Of a DNA stretch of 64,000 nt, positions 44,779 to 56,237 are shown in pieces. The stretch is taken from assembly GCA_020205615.1 (NCBI GenBank), contig CM035170.1, positions 61,431,322 through 61,495,321 of the forward strand. Direction: 5' to 3'. How positions within the stretch are numbered: position 1 is the first letter of the stretch; every line of letters starts with the position of its first letter. The notes under the pieces are model-generated. The model had not been told where the DNA came from, searched no databases, and was given only the letters and a program-made list of their open reading frames with translations. The DNA is from Panax quinquefolius (taxonomy: Eukaryota > Streptophyta > Magnoliopsida > Apiales > Araliaceae). The translations under genes were made by a program, and so were the position numbers.

Positions 44779-45913
44779 TCTATGTTACAGCGATCTATTT
44801 ATGGATTGAAGCAAGCTTCTCGAAGATTTTGATCAGACAATCAAAGAGTTTGATTTTATCAAAAATGAGGATAAACCATGTGTGTACAAGAAGGTTAGTG
44901 GGAGCGCTATTTCATTCCTTGTATTATATGTTGATGATATATTACTGATAGGGAATGATATTCCTATGCTACAATCAATTAAAATCTGGTTATTTAAACA
45001 CTTCTACATGAAGGACTTGGGAGAAGCATCCTATATTTTGGGGATAAAGATTTATAGAGATAGATCTAAAAGAATGCTTGGCTTATCCCAAGGAACGTAC
45101 ATTGACTCGATGCTAAAGACGTTTTGCATAGAAGATTCCAAAAGAGGTATCATGTCGGTGAGCCATGGAATACATCTCTCCAAGAAACAGGCCCCAAAGA
45201 CACCTGAGGAGAGAGACCGTATGAGTAAGATTCTTTATGCTTCAGCAATAGGATCTATCATGTACGGTATGATATGTACTAGACCGGATGTCGCTCATGC
45301 ACTTAGTGTAACAAGCATATATCAGTCGAATCCAGGAGAAGAACACTGGAAGGTAGTGAAAAATATCCTAAAGTACTTAAGAAGAACTAAGGATGTATTT
45401 CTTATCTACGATGGGTCTGAATTGAAAGTAGAGGGCTTTACAGACTCAAGTTTTCAAATGGACCAAGATGACAGTAAATCTGTTTTGGGGTATGTGTTTA
45501 CCTTAAACGGTGGTGCAGTGAGTTGGAAGAGTTCCAAGAAGCAAACAGTTGTTGATTCAGTGACAGATGCAGAGTACATAGCTGCAAGTGAAGCTGTAAA
45601 GGAGGTTGTTTGGATGAAGAAGTTCATAACCAAACTTAATGGGGTTCCTAGCATTAGAGGACATGTACCTTTATTCTGTGACAACACCGGAGCTGTTGCG
45701 CAGGCTAAGGAACTCAGGTCTTATCAGAAATCTAAACACGTGTTGCAGCAGTTTCATTTGATCAGAGAGATCATTGAAAGAGGAGATGTCACTCTGGAGC
45801 GTGTGGACTCTCAAGATAATATTACAGATCCATTTACTAAAGCGTTAACACAACAACAGTTCGATTGTCACTTAGAGAAGATGGGTATGAGATACCACGG
45901 CGATTGGTTTTAG
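44779..45913 (+). pseudogene. Copia (+) RT end and RNase H
   Basis: RT resumes with LQRSIYGLKQASRRF. A small deletion follows, then KEFDFIKNEDKPCVYKKVSG and the open block 44882-45913: FLVLYVDDILLIGND (both catalytic Asp residues), HFYMKDLGEASYILGIKI, IGSIMYGMICTRPDVAHAL. RNase H follows: LKVEGFTDSSFQMDQDDSKS, SKKQTVVDSVTDAEYIAASE, CDNTGAVAQAKE and DPFTKALTQQQF, ending at TAG 45911-45913. It is the best-preserved reading frame of this element (343 codons). Confidence 0.92.
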
Positions 45914-45927
45914 TGCAAGTGAGAGAT
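45914..45927 (+). promoter_or_regulatory. Copia (+) polypurine tract
   Basis: TGCAAGTGAGAGAT lies just after the stop codon; AAGTGGGAGA-type tracts occur here in related copia elements. Confidence 0.6.
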
Positions 45928-47749
45928 TGAAAGTAGTATGCATACAAGTCAATCAAGTATGATGATAAAACATATACTTTGTAATCAATCTTATTTATTT
46001 ATTAATAAAAGAATTATTTATTAAAGGCTTTTATTATCTACATAATGATATTTTTAATAATATGTGATAAACTCATAGTTTTAAGCAATGCTTTTAGAAT
46101 CATGATGAGATCATGCTAATGAGATCTAAATTCTTAGATAGCTTAAAACTAAAATGTTCTCAATCAATGGATTACTAAAAAGAGGATTAGTGAATTCGGA
46201 TAGATTGATACATACGTTGCTTGCTCATTGGATGAGAATAATTGATCTCATGATCATTTGTGTGGAGTCACTAAAGCAAGTATGTAGGTGCTTATTAGAG
46301 AATATGTTCACTGAACTGACTCGCTAAGGAATAGCTAATGAAGTTTTACTTGTTTGTCAATATAAATTCTTGTAATGATAGTAGTACAAATGATCCTTAG
46401 ACTTGAGATCATCATAGTATCTTATATATAATGAATTACATTTTGACTTATTCCTTAAGACTCTTAGAGTATATCAAAGGGTATGCTTGGGTGTAATAAG
46501 TTATATATGGAGATAATGAATGATCAATAAAGAATCTACCACTTCTAGTAAAAGAAGTGAAATGTCCTATGTGATTCGATAAATGACAACCCAGGAATCC
46601 TTGGCCAAGGTAAAATGAAATTAGAAAGTAGTTTCTAATTTGCATTTATTTGGAGTTGTGCATTTGAAAATTGAAATACATATAATTAAATAAAATAAGA
46701 CTTGACAGTAATTTCATATCTTATATTTAATTGAGACATTGTATGGTAGAATGATTGAATTGTACGGTAACTATTTACTCAAAGGTTATTTTATGATTAA
46801 TGTTGAAATCTATATTATCTGGAAAGTTATTGATCGCTAGGGAGGTTTATCCCTATTGTAGAATAAATATTATTTATTTAAATAAATTAATAGTTTAATT
46901 TATTTATTTAAATAAGATTAGAATTTTTCTAATTGATTTATTCACAACCTAGGTTTAATATGGAGAACCTAAAGGTTGACACCATAAAAGGAATAATAAT
47001 TATTTAAGAAGTTAATGGCATAATCGTAATAATATATTAAGTATATTTAATTTAATTTATGGTGATAGAATAAATTAAATAGCTTAATATTTATTTTAAT
47101 ATTTTGAAATATTAAATATAAATTAATATAAGGAGTCTTATTAATATTATTACAATTATTATTATTTTAATTTCTAAAAGAGTTTAGGAATTAATTTAAT
47201 ATAAGTACTCTCATTTATTCCTAATAGGATTAGGAGGTAAAATTAGTTAAAAGAGTTTAATTAATTATCTCTAATAAGATTAGGGAGCCCAAATAATTAA
47301 AGGAGTTTAATTAAATAAATTATACATTGTTTTAATTAAATAGGGTTTCCTGGTATCTTTATAAGAGGAGTCTTATATCAGATATCATATATACGTGATT
47401 TCAATTGTTTGAGAGTACGTCCGCTTTTTCTATAGAGATAGGAAAAACTAGGGTTTGAGTCAATACACCATTCTTCTTGAAAATTTTTCTTCCTTGGTGG
47501 ATCACCTCTAGAGGCCATACACTTGGGTGGCTAACATTGATCAAAGGAAGGAATCTACCTGGAGATTCAAGGAGACCGCGGAGAAGTAGGAGTTGAACTC
47601 GTACATGTGGAAGCTCGTATCTACAAGGGTATGATTCCATAACTTCTTGTTCTTCGTTTTAATTAATAATATGCATAAAGGTTGATCCGGGTAATTGGTT
47701 TATAAAAAATTTTAAAATCTGATTTTATTTTACTTCCGCTAATTTTGCA
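45928..47749 (+). repeat. Copia (+) 3' LTR
   Basis: Non-coding, about 1.8 kb. It starts near TGAAAGTAGTATGCATAC, has the AAGTCAATCAAG block typical of such LTRs, and ends near TTCCGCTAATTTTGCA. The 5' partner is not in the window, so both limits are approximate. Blocks of TTTAATTAA and AATAGGATTAGG repeat at 47150-47340. Confidence 0.65.
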
Positions 47750-47842
47750 ATTTGATTGCTACTTTGATTTTCACAAAATCTTACAAAGCCATCCTCTGGA
47801 GCAGTTCGTCGCGATACGCGACGAAGTGGTACGGATGGTGGT
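47750..47842 (+). pseudogene. Possible CACTA gene exon piece, left of solo LTR
   Basis: A GC-richer segment unlike the flanking LTRs (PLEQFVAIRDEVVRMV in one frame). After removing the solo LTR and one TSD it is continuous with 50971 onward. I take it as the 5' side of a transposon exon. The frame is uncertain. Confidence 0.35.
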
Positions 47843-50800
47843 TGTAACATTCCAGATTTTTAAGTGTAAGTTACAAATATTTATTGATTTATATAAATAT
47901 TTATTGGATGTGTTTTTGAATAAGTAATTGTTCAAATTGATTGAGTTTATTTAGTTAATTATTTATTTGCTAAATAATTAATGTGATTAGTTAATTATTT
48001 ATTTGTTAAATAATTAATGTGTTATGTGGATTGAGTTATGTGATTAAGAAATTTATTTAATAAATTGTTATTAAATAAAGTGTGAAAAATTACTATGTGA
48101 TAAAGAGTTATTAAAATAAATTAAAGTAATATTAATTTAGTTTTTTGCCAAACAAGGTGAAAGTATATTAATCCTTTAACTTTTAAATGGGTTTGCCAAA
48201 CCACGACTTATGGCTTTTGGATTTCTTTTTAATTTAAATTGTTAAATAAATAAAATGATAATAATAAATATATATAAGTTATGTAGCGATAATTTAATAC
48301 AAATCATTAGTGAGCGTCAGTTTTTTTTAAAAATAATTGAAAAGACGTACGTTGGTTTTTTATTTTAGTATACCTATACTGTGAATTGGAGTGTTTATCA
48401 TTTTACACTTTGAGTTAACTGATTAACTGAGAGAAGAAAAAGAAAGGAAGTTCAGAGAGTTTGAGAGGAAGGAAGCCATGTGTGTGATTGTTCAAAGCAA
48501 GTTCTGTTAACAAATATCTTCTTAAGCAACAAAAAGGTATTTTTCCTTTAATTTTAATACTATATAACTATATATGTGTTACATTATATAGTTCGTGAAT
48601 TAGTATATCTCTGTGTTTTTGAATTTCATAGTAGAATAAGTTTTACAAGATTTTCTGTAAACTAAGTTTTATAATTTATGATGATAATATTGTAATTGTT
48701 ATAGCTAGCATGTATATATAGGTGTGTATGTGTTGTATGCTAAATTACCATTGAGAAAGAGAACTCGGTTTTTTACAGTGGAAAATATATATATACGAAC
48801 ATATGATTTCATGATAACAAAAATTGTGAACTAATACGCGAATTGAACTTTGTATATGTTAATTGGACTATATGTTGGTATGCTAGTTTTCTAAAGGTAA
48901 TAATTTGGTTATAAGCATGAAATATCGTTCACTGTAATTTATATTTATCAACAATGCAGTTTTGTTTTAATAACAGTGTTTCAAAGAATTAGTCTATGAT
49001 ATTGTTAATTAGTGGTTGGTAATTGGTATATGGATGATTGTTAACAAGTATGTGTAATTTATATTAGTTATACAGGTTGTTTGGGGCAAATTGTTGTTAC
49101 AAATTTAAGACAGTAGCTTTGGCTCTGTTCTTCGTTTTGGTTCTGTGAGTTTGGCCTGAATAAAAATTCACGCTCAAATACAAGTTTCACGCCTTAGCAC
49201 CAAAATCGTCGTCTCAAATAAACTTCAGCGCCCTTGTAAATAGAGTCCCTATATAAATCTCGCCACGGCGCACATCGGCATCATGTGCACCGCAACGCTA
49301 CCATCAGCAAAATCGTAGCCATGCGGCCACTTAATGAAAGTTAGAAACTTGACTTTTGTCTTGCACAAAAGTCTGATTTTTTTAAAAGGAATGATATATG
49401 ATAAATGTTGAGTATGTATTTTGGTATTATAGTATATTAATACTATGAGTGAACATGGAGTTACTAATTAACAAATATTGTTATTAGTTTTAATGGATAG
49501 AATTTGTATATACAATTTATAATCAAAGCATACGTGATGTAGAGATATAGTATGTTGTTACTAACTGATTATGTTATGTTAACATATGTATATAGGATAA
49601 TTGTGATTTGGATTATAACGGTTTAATCTACGCGCAAGGCAAGTTCTCTAACTCCATACTCTCGTTGAGTTAGTTTGTTGTGTTTAAGCAAGTTTTCTAA
49701 TCCTAAAGCTTCGTTATGCAAATTTCATATGCTATATTTTATTGAGTAAAGTATTTCCATTAAACAACTTCATTGTATCCAGTTATTCATGATGAAACAA
49801 GCTTTCCATCTCCACACTTTCGTTGAGATAGTTATTATGATTATGCAAGTTTTCTTAACTCTAAACTTGTTATATTAGTATGCAAGTACCTTTATTCTGT
49901 TGAACCAGTTTATCGTTCAAGTTATTATTTGTTGTGCATGTTTGGTATTAAATTCTAAGATGTAACATTAGCTTAATGTTATTCAAAGCAAGGTATGATG
50001 TGTTATTTAATAGTTATGCTATTAGATTATCCCTAAAGCATGAACTTAGAACGAAATGTTTATTCAGTTATGATTATTCAATAACATAGTGTTATTATCT
50101 TTTATTCAATTAATCCTTAGTTGATGTCCGTTGAACTCCAAATTTCCTTGAAGTGTATCCAAACCAAACTATCTTTGGGGCGGACTTTTACTCAAAATAC
50201 TGAGATGAACAACCCTATTTATAGGGGTTACGCTTAGTTTTGTACTTTGCACTAAAATGTTTGTATACAATATATGTACGAAGGGTTGATCCCCCTAAGT
50301 ACCTTAAAGTCCTTATGGTCGTACGACTGTAAAAGTTTAAGTTGAAAGATTACTTATAACTGTCGACAAGGTTCGTGGTCATTATACCCTCAGTGAATGT
50401 TTAAAATATTAATAGAACTCATTGTTCAGTTCTATTGAGCCCCTGAATGGGCAAGGAATGTTAAGATGTTAATAGGACTTATTATTTAGTTCTATTGAGC
50501 CCCTGAATGGGCAAGGAATGTTTAAGATGTTAATAGAACCTATTGTTCGCTTCTATTGAGCCCCGAATGGGCGAGAGAATGTAAAAGTTATTCATTGTTA
50601 TTTCAAGTGAGCTTTGTTTGCTCACTCTTGCCTGTAAAATCCTTACAGCTAAAGATGGAAAGGGTGACGTACCTAGCACCAGTAAAGGAAGGGAAAGATG
50701 AACAAGTACTGAAGACTTGTAATAGTTTTGATAGTTTTATTATCAGACTTTGATTTAAAGATTGTAATGAAGTTTATTTAAATTTTTTGCATGAATGATT

Positions 50801-50965
50801 GTTTGTAAATGTTAGATAACCTGGGAGATATTATTTTATGTAATTCCTGTATGGGCAGGTTTATTATTCAATTTTATTTATGATTGGGTAGTTATAAATG
50901 AATGTTTTGATTACGTGAACACCAAATCTTGAAGTAATGAAGTACTGAGATTTGGGGGTGTCACA
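47843..50965 (+). mobile_element. 3.1-kb solo LTR (gypsy type)
   Basis: TGTAACATTCCAG...GGGGGTGTCACA, 3123 bp, flanked by perfect 5-bp repeats GTGGT at 47838-47842 and 50966-50970. There is no PBS, PPT or coding region inside, so it is a solo LTR left by LTR-LTR recombination. The last ~870 bp match 1-748. Confidence 0.9.
50401..50581. repeat. Three 60-bp tandem repeats in solo LTR
   Basis: Units 50401-50460, 50461-50520 and 50521-50581 share TTCTATTGAGCCCCTGAATG. The related LTR at 1-748 lacks this expansion. Confidence 0.92.
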
Positions 50966-50970
50966 GTGGT

Positions 50971-51293
50971 TACCCACTGTTGGATGCTTTTAGGCTGATG
51001 TTGAGTCAGCCCCCGACTACTTAGGTATTCTATTTATTTTAAGTTATATATTTTGCATGTTATTTAATTATCATTTAGTTGTCTCTTTAATTCTCATTTA
51101 CGAACTAATAATTTATATTTTTAATTGTATCAATAGGGTAGCGATGTCGAACAGGCTGACAATGCTTAGCAAGTTGGCGATGCCAATCTCGACCAAGGGG
51201 ATAATGGCAATGAATTTCAAACCCCAGAAAAAACACCATCGATCTCCGCCCGATGATCCTCCTCACGCCGGTGGTAGTACTAGCTTGATTTAG
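50971..51293 (+). pseudogene. Possible 3' exons of a CACTA ORF
   Basis: Exon-like GC-richer sequence on both sides of a plausible AT-rich intron (GTATTC at ~51023, CAATAG ending ~51135). The second exon reads GSDVEQADNA, a stop, then QVGDANLDQGDNGNEFQTPE in one frame, an acidic tail like those of En/Spm-type transposon proteins. The alternative frame from 51057 has no recognisable content. Identification rests mostly on the CACTA-like end that follows. Confidence 0.35.
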
Positions 51294-51600
51294 TTTTGTA
51301 ATTATTGTAAATAATTTATCTCTATTTATTTTAGTTTAGCTTATTTTTTTGTAAATCATTATAGTTTAGTTGAGTTTTGTAAATTATTGTACTTTTAAAC
51401 AATTTTTTGTATAACTTATCATAAATTAGTTTATATTTGTTATTGTTGTTCAGGATATATGTTGTTGTTATAGTTTACGTTGTATGTAACATAAGATATA
51501 GATTACTGCATGTGTTGTTGGAATAAAGCATGTTTACAGGTGAAAAATGTGGTTTAAAAACCTAAAAACTGCAAAAACAAATAAATTTTAAAAAATTTGT

Positions 51601-51995
51601 TATTTGACGGAATAGGTAATTTCTGACTGAAATTCTATCCAAAAAAAGTTAGTATAATTTATTAAAAAATTTATAATATTAATGAAAAATTATACTACCG
51701 ACGGAAATTCCATTAGAATTAAGTTAACATAATTTCGACATGTGGAAGGCATATATTCGACCGAATTGTTCCGTCAGAATTAGGTTAGTCAGAAACATTT
51801 TATATCGGACAGAATATTAGTCGAACTAAATTTTGCCGAAAATTATTAATTCCGACAGAATTTTTGACGGACTAAATTCTAACCCGTGTATATCTGATCG
51901 AATTGTCAACGGAAATTTCTGTCGATAATAACTTATTTCCGACGAAATTAAGTTATTTTTGACTAAAATTTTCGTCGAAAGTTTAACTTGTAATG
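51601..51995. mobile_element. 3' end of a CACTA (En/Spm) transposon
   Basis: About twelve copies of a TTCCGTCGGAA-like motif occur in both orientations (CCGACGGAAATTCC, TTCCGTCAGAATTAG, TCCGACAGAATTTTTGACGG, TTTCCGACGAAATT). Such short subterminal repeats bind the element's TNPA-type protein in known CACTA elements. The block ends AACTTGTAATG, one change from the CTTGTAGTG terminus. The 5' end is not identified. Confidence 0.6.
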
Positions 51996-52236
51996 GTTAT
52001 ACAAGTTAAATAATATGAACTTATGGTATGAATTTTCAGAATTTTATACGACTTGATTTATAAAAAAATTAAACATACTCGTCTAAGGTTGATAGAATCA
52101 AATATGTGACCACAAAATTATTTTTTAATAGTTTATACATGATTCATTTTCATAGACAAGACCTAAGAGTTGTCTTTGATACATCATATTTAGAAGTGAA
52201 TGTTAAAGTTCATGTAATTATATGCTACTAGTTGAT

Positions 52237-52257
52237 AGCCGGTGCAATGCACGGGCT
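52237..52257 (-). terminator. Helitron terminal hairpin
   Basis: AGCCGGTGCA / TGCACGGGCT form a 10-bp stem with one mismatch and a one-base loop. Placement next to CTAG marks it as the Helitron 3' hairpin. Confidence 0.65.
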
Positions 52258-52632
52258 AGTTTGAATAATAAATTTAATAATTTGTCCGACAATCATGTAA
52301 AAAAAAGAACTCAAAGTACACAATTCATGTAAAAAAAGAACTCGATATACACAATTCATATAAATTTGTTGAATTACCGTAACATAAAGTTTAGAAATAT
52401 ATTACCTTAATAATTACAATGAAAAGATAAAGAGAACGTTTATATCAGACTTCAAACTTGCCCTTGCTAAGGAGTATCTCCCCCTAAAAAAGGCTTATAA
52501 ATGTAGTTACTTTGTCCAAAAGAAGTTCAAGACCTATAAGAATTACAACACACAGAATGGTCAAATGTGTTTACAAAATCCACACAACACATTTTACACC
52601 TTGAAATTTAAACACCACATAAAAATACAATA

Positions 52633-52714
52633 TTATATCTTCCAAACATTTAGGTTGTCTTTAGTCTTGTGGTTTTCTTTTAGATTTGCTTTCTTGGAAT
52701 TGAGTTCTTCATCC
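52633..52714 (-). pseudogene. Possible captured terminal exon
   Basis: On the - strand a pyrimidine-rich acceptor, TTTTATTTCATAG, precedes a short frame DEELNSKKANLKENHKTKDN ending at TAA 52633. Downstream 52632-52450 looks like a 3' UTR (AT/GT-rich, no frame). The peptide is charged; I do not recognise it. An open frame also extends upstream to 52818 with hydrophobic, intron-like content. Tentative. Confidence 0.35.
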
Positions 52715-53231
52715 CTATGAAATAAAACAATGCACCAAAGAGTGTAAGACAAATATATCAAAAGACATGAGGCTGCCAAATATAAATAGCAAGACCCCAA
52801 GACCTTTTTTCGAAACAAATCAACAAATCATACTAATCGTATGTGTAGTACACTTTTTATGTCTAATTCACTTGGGAACCAAATAGAGCATAAACACAAC
52901 AAAAGAAAACATATATAGAATATAAATAGAATTGAACTGTGAAAATTACTTTGATGGGAATTTACAATTACCATGTCCTGAGATGAGAAAAGAAAATCAC
53001 AAAACCAAAATTCATCGAAATCACAAAATTAAGCAAACATGTTTAGCAAAATCTTATTTTTGATGGATAAATTAAACTTTATTGGGATTGAGAGAAGAGC
53101 AAAAATGTTACTAAAATTACAGCTATCTTTCATTAAGTCATAGTTTGTTGCAGTTAATATCAAAAAAATACCATAAGGTACAACTGGATCAAATGCACTC
53201 ACATATCTTCCCTTGAATGCCCATTATTACA

Positions 53232-53234
<3 letters not shown>

Positions 53235-53295
<61 letters not shown>
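53235..53295. repeat. (TA)n microsatellite
   Basis: About 30 uninterrupted AT units. Confidence 0.95.
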
Positions 53296-53299
<4 letters not shown>

Positions 53300-54121
53300 G
53301 GAGCCAGCCGAGTTGACCATAAGGAAATATTATACTCACCTGAGATCCAAATCAATCACAAATAGGAATTATGTGACAAACTGCAATCAGATTGAGCCAT
53401 AGTACAGAAAATAAGTCAATATTTCAGTGAAGCAGATTAATCTGCAACAACAGTAAAGGGAAAGCATTAAATTTATCATTGGGATTCTAGTATTTTGGAG
53501 AAGCCTGCTTGGAAACTGAGCAACGGAATAACCAACTCACTACTAAAAAACTGACAAAAGGAAATCAAAGACCAACCCCCCCTGTATAGGGAGGTATTTC
53601 TCTTCCTTACTACACAATTGGTGGTTAGAAAATCTCCTGCAATTGCAAGGAAAACAATTCATTTCATCTAAATTTACATCCGTACATGTAATCTTCTCAA
53701 CTGGTTTCCCATGAAATAGTTTGGACAAATTCTGAGCATAAGTTTAACGCCTCATGTTAGAGATGAAAAGATTACAAACTGGAGAAGCCTATATCATGTA
53801 ATTTACTTTTTGATGAGTAGATGTCAGAATTTATAAGAGTGATGAATTTTGATCATATAGGATGTTAAATTATAGATACCTTGGAGGGAGATGTTTGGTT
53901 GATCCTTACTTATAGATCTAGGGCTGATTTGCTTCTAGCTTAGTAATATATTTATAATCTTTCATGATGCTTCATCAAGCTTCTTGTATGTGTGACATAT
54001 TAACTGGGATTTTTGTTATGGTAGAATGTGGGCATACCCACTGCCGAATGTGAACCTGCACTAATCTCTTAAACATCTCTAAAGTTAGTTGCAGAGGGTT
54101 GCAATCCAAGAGTTGTAAGTA

Positions 54122-54149
54122 GTGCGGAATGTGCGGAATGTGCGGAATG
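54122..54149. repeat. Three 9-bp repeats GTGCGGAAT
   Basis: Perfect tandem copies followed by GTGAACCTGCA. The last part, GAATGTGAACCTGCA, also occurs at 54046-54060. Confidence 0.9.
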
Positions 54150-54551
54150 TGAACCTGCATTGATCTCTGAAATCTCATCTATTTTCATTTATTTCATCAA
54201 TCAAGAGCTCTTTTACGACTTTAACATACATGTTCTTTCTATTTTTTTAGCGTTGTTATTGGTGCTACAACGACAATACATATGCTGCTTTGAATTCTTG
54301 CCACCGTATTTCGCTAAACCTCCTCCAGCCTTAGTCGGTTAAATAGACAAGAACTTATAGAGATGGAAGAAAAACTCTAAACAATTAGGTATAAGAACTT
54401 CAATTTAATCAATAATTAAGAACAAATTCCAGAAATTAAACCAAATCCCTAAAACATTTAGCATAAACATTTCAATTTTAACAATAAATTTAGCCCAACT
54501 ACACAATAGAAAAGAGAAGAGGAAGAGATGTGGGGGAGGAAAGTTGGTTAC

Positions 54552-54646
54552 CTCCGCTTAAACCCAGCTACCAAATTTGTAGAAATATCCTGATTGATGT
54601 ACAAAATAGGCTGCTGCAATTTCTTAAGTCTAGACATAAAATCCAT
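54552..54646 (-). pseudogene. Possible captured first coding exon
   Basis: ATG at 54646 opens MDFMSRLKKLQQPILYINQD and runs 31 codons to a donor AG|GTAACC at 54552/54551. Upstream (54960-54660) is CT-rich and UTR-like, with no ATG-rich frame. This looks like the 5' exon of a plant gene carried by the Helitron in its own orientation. I do not recognise the product. No continuation exon is certain. Confidence 0.45.
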
Positions 54647-55300
54647 CAAAACAATCAATTTTAACAGCTAATGAGTATACATATTTGCATAAACAAAAAC
54701 AAGATGCGCTTTTTAGAGAATCAAAAATAAAATAGGAATAGAAGATAAATAGTGGGAAACAGATGCTGAGGAAAGAGAAAATTAGTGGTGAGTAACGATA
54801 AGCTCACCAATTTAAATGATAATCGAACAGAAGAAGATTAAGAGATCTGTGAAACAGATAAATTCACGAAATTGAGAGAAAAGAAAAAAGAGAAAGAGAG
54901 TTTCAATGGAAAATTATATATTATCCTTCTAATAGGTGGTGGCAGAAAAGACAACAATCGATTAGAGACGGGATTAATAGAGGAGGAGGAGATGAAGAGA
55001 CCGGTAGAATATTGGGCAATTGAGAATCAATTATAAACTCAAAAAATAAACCGAGTTAACTCTTAATTAATTAATGATTCACTCAATAAATTTTATAATT
55101 GAGAGGTGAGTTTTGGATCGATCTTATTGCCTTTATATCTTTTATATATAAAAATTGATTTGCTTCAGTAATTTTACTTTATGGGATTAATTTCACTGAA
55201 GATAAATTGTAATTAAAATTTATAGAAGTCAAAAAATAGAGAGAAGGAAAAAATTATCCTGTTTAAAAGAAAAGAATTTCTCAAAAAAAAATAAATTATA

Positions 55301-55542
55301 TTCCCTCCTTTCCGTATAAGATTATTATCGACTTTTTAAAGTTAATCTAATACATTTTAATCTCAAAATTAATATTAGATGCTTTTAGTTTTAATCAAAA
55401 CATGATAAACTATCTAAAAATATTACTATTTATAAGATTTATTATTTTATAATTTTAATAAAATTTATAAATCTAAATTTTAAAATCGTCTTAAAATTAA
55501 TTTCCAAAAACAATAACGATCTTCTAATTTCAAACCGGGGAA
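55301..55542. mobile_element. Stowaway/mariner-like MITE 1
   Basis: Inverted ends TTCCCTCCTTTCCGTATAAG... and TTCCCCGGTTTGAAATTAGA..., flanked by TA on both sides. The internal arms also pair (AAGATTATTATCG against AAGATCGTTATTG). 242 bp, non-coding. Confidence 0.65.
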
Positions 55543-55798
55543 TACATTCTTTTTGCAAGTTTTGACAGTAATGGTAATTCACTTGTTCAAATTTTATAAA
55601 AATTTACAAGTACCAAAACATAAATGTTATACCAATATATTTTAATGGTTACAAATTAATGAAAATCTAAGTCAGTAAAAGTTTTCACCCAATACATGTT
55701 ATAGTATAACCATTTGAAATATTTGATTTGACAAGAATATTTAAAAATCATCCAATTAAATTGTTTAATTTAGCCAATCCTTATTAAATTTCGTAATA

Positions 55799-56063
55799 GT
55801 TCCTCCGTTCTAAAATATAATATCATTATTAATTTTTAAAATCAACTCAAAATATTTTTAAACGTATAATTGACATGAGTTTATATAATTATTATTAATT
55901 AATACAATGATTAATATCGTAAACTATTTAAAATTGATATTACTTATTATTAGATATATTAGTTCATAATTGTGAATAAATCATCTTAATTTAGAATTTA
56001 AAAAATATATTTTAAATTAATTTTTAAAATCAATAATAAATTTATAATTTGAAACAAAGAGTG
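55799..56063. mobile_element. Stowaway/mariner-like MITE 2
   Basis: Ends GTTCCTCCGTTCTAAAATAT and, inverted, CACTCTTTGTTTCAAATTAT, with TA at both flanks. 265 bp, AT-rich and diverged. Confidence 0.6.
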
Positions 56064-56120
56064 TATATATTATGTGATTATTAATGAGCTCCGATTTATT
56101 CAAGTTTCATATTATTAAAA

Positions 56121-56144
56121 CTAGGTAGGTAACCCGTGCACGGG
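56121..56144 (-). mobile_element. Second Helitron 3' end
   Basis: The - strand has the perfect palindrome CCCGTGCACGGG, then TTACCTAC and CTAG at 56124-56121, followed by T. This matches a Helitron terminus; the body would run to higher coordinates and include MITE 3. Its 5' end is not identified. Confidence 0.45.
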
Positions 56145-56237
56145 ACTGACTTTTACAAAAGTTGTATGTTTTAAATTAATATATTATATATATATATGGA
56201 AAATTTTATATATACATGGATAAAATTGAAAATACTA

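Larger units (their letters stand above)
52228..55158 (-). mobile_element. Helitron, 3' end at 52228
   Basis: Read on the - strand, a hairpin (52257-52237) lies six bases before a CTAG end at 52231-52228, followed by T, the Helitron rule (CTRR, insertion at A^T). The 5' end is tentative: TCAATTTTTATATATAAAAG preceded by A at 55158. Inside are (TA)n, gene-like pieces in the same orientation and no Rep/helicase, so it would be non-autonomous. Confidence 0.5.

Noticed and set aside
53217..53402. Ile/Tyr-repeat protein
   Set aside because: It is translation through the (TA)n microsatellite.
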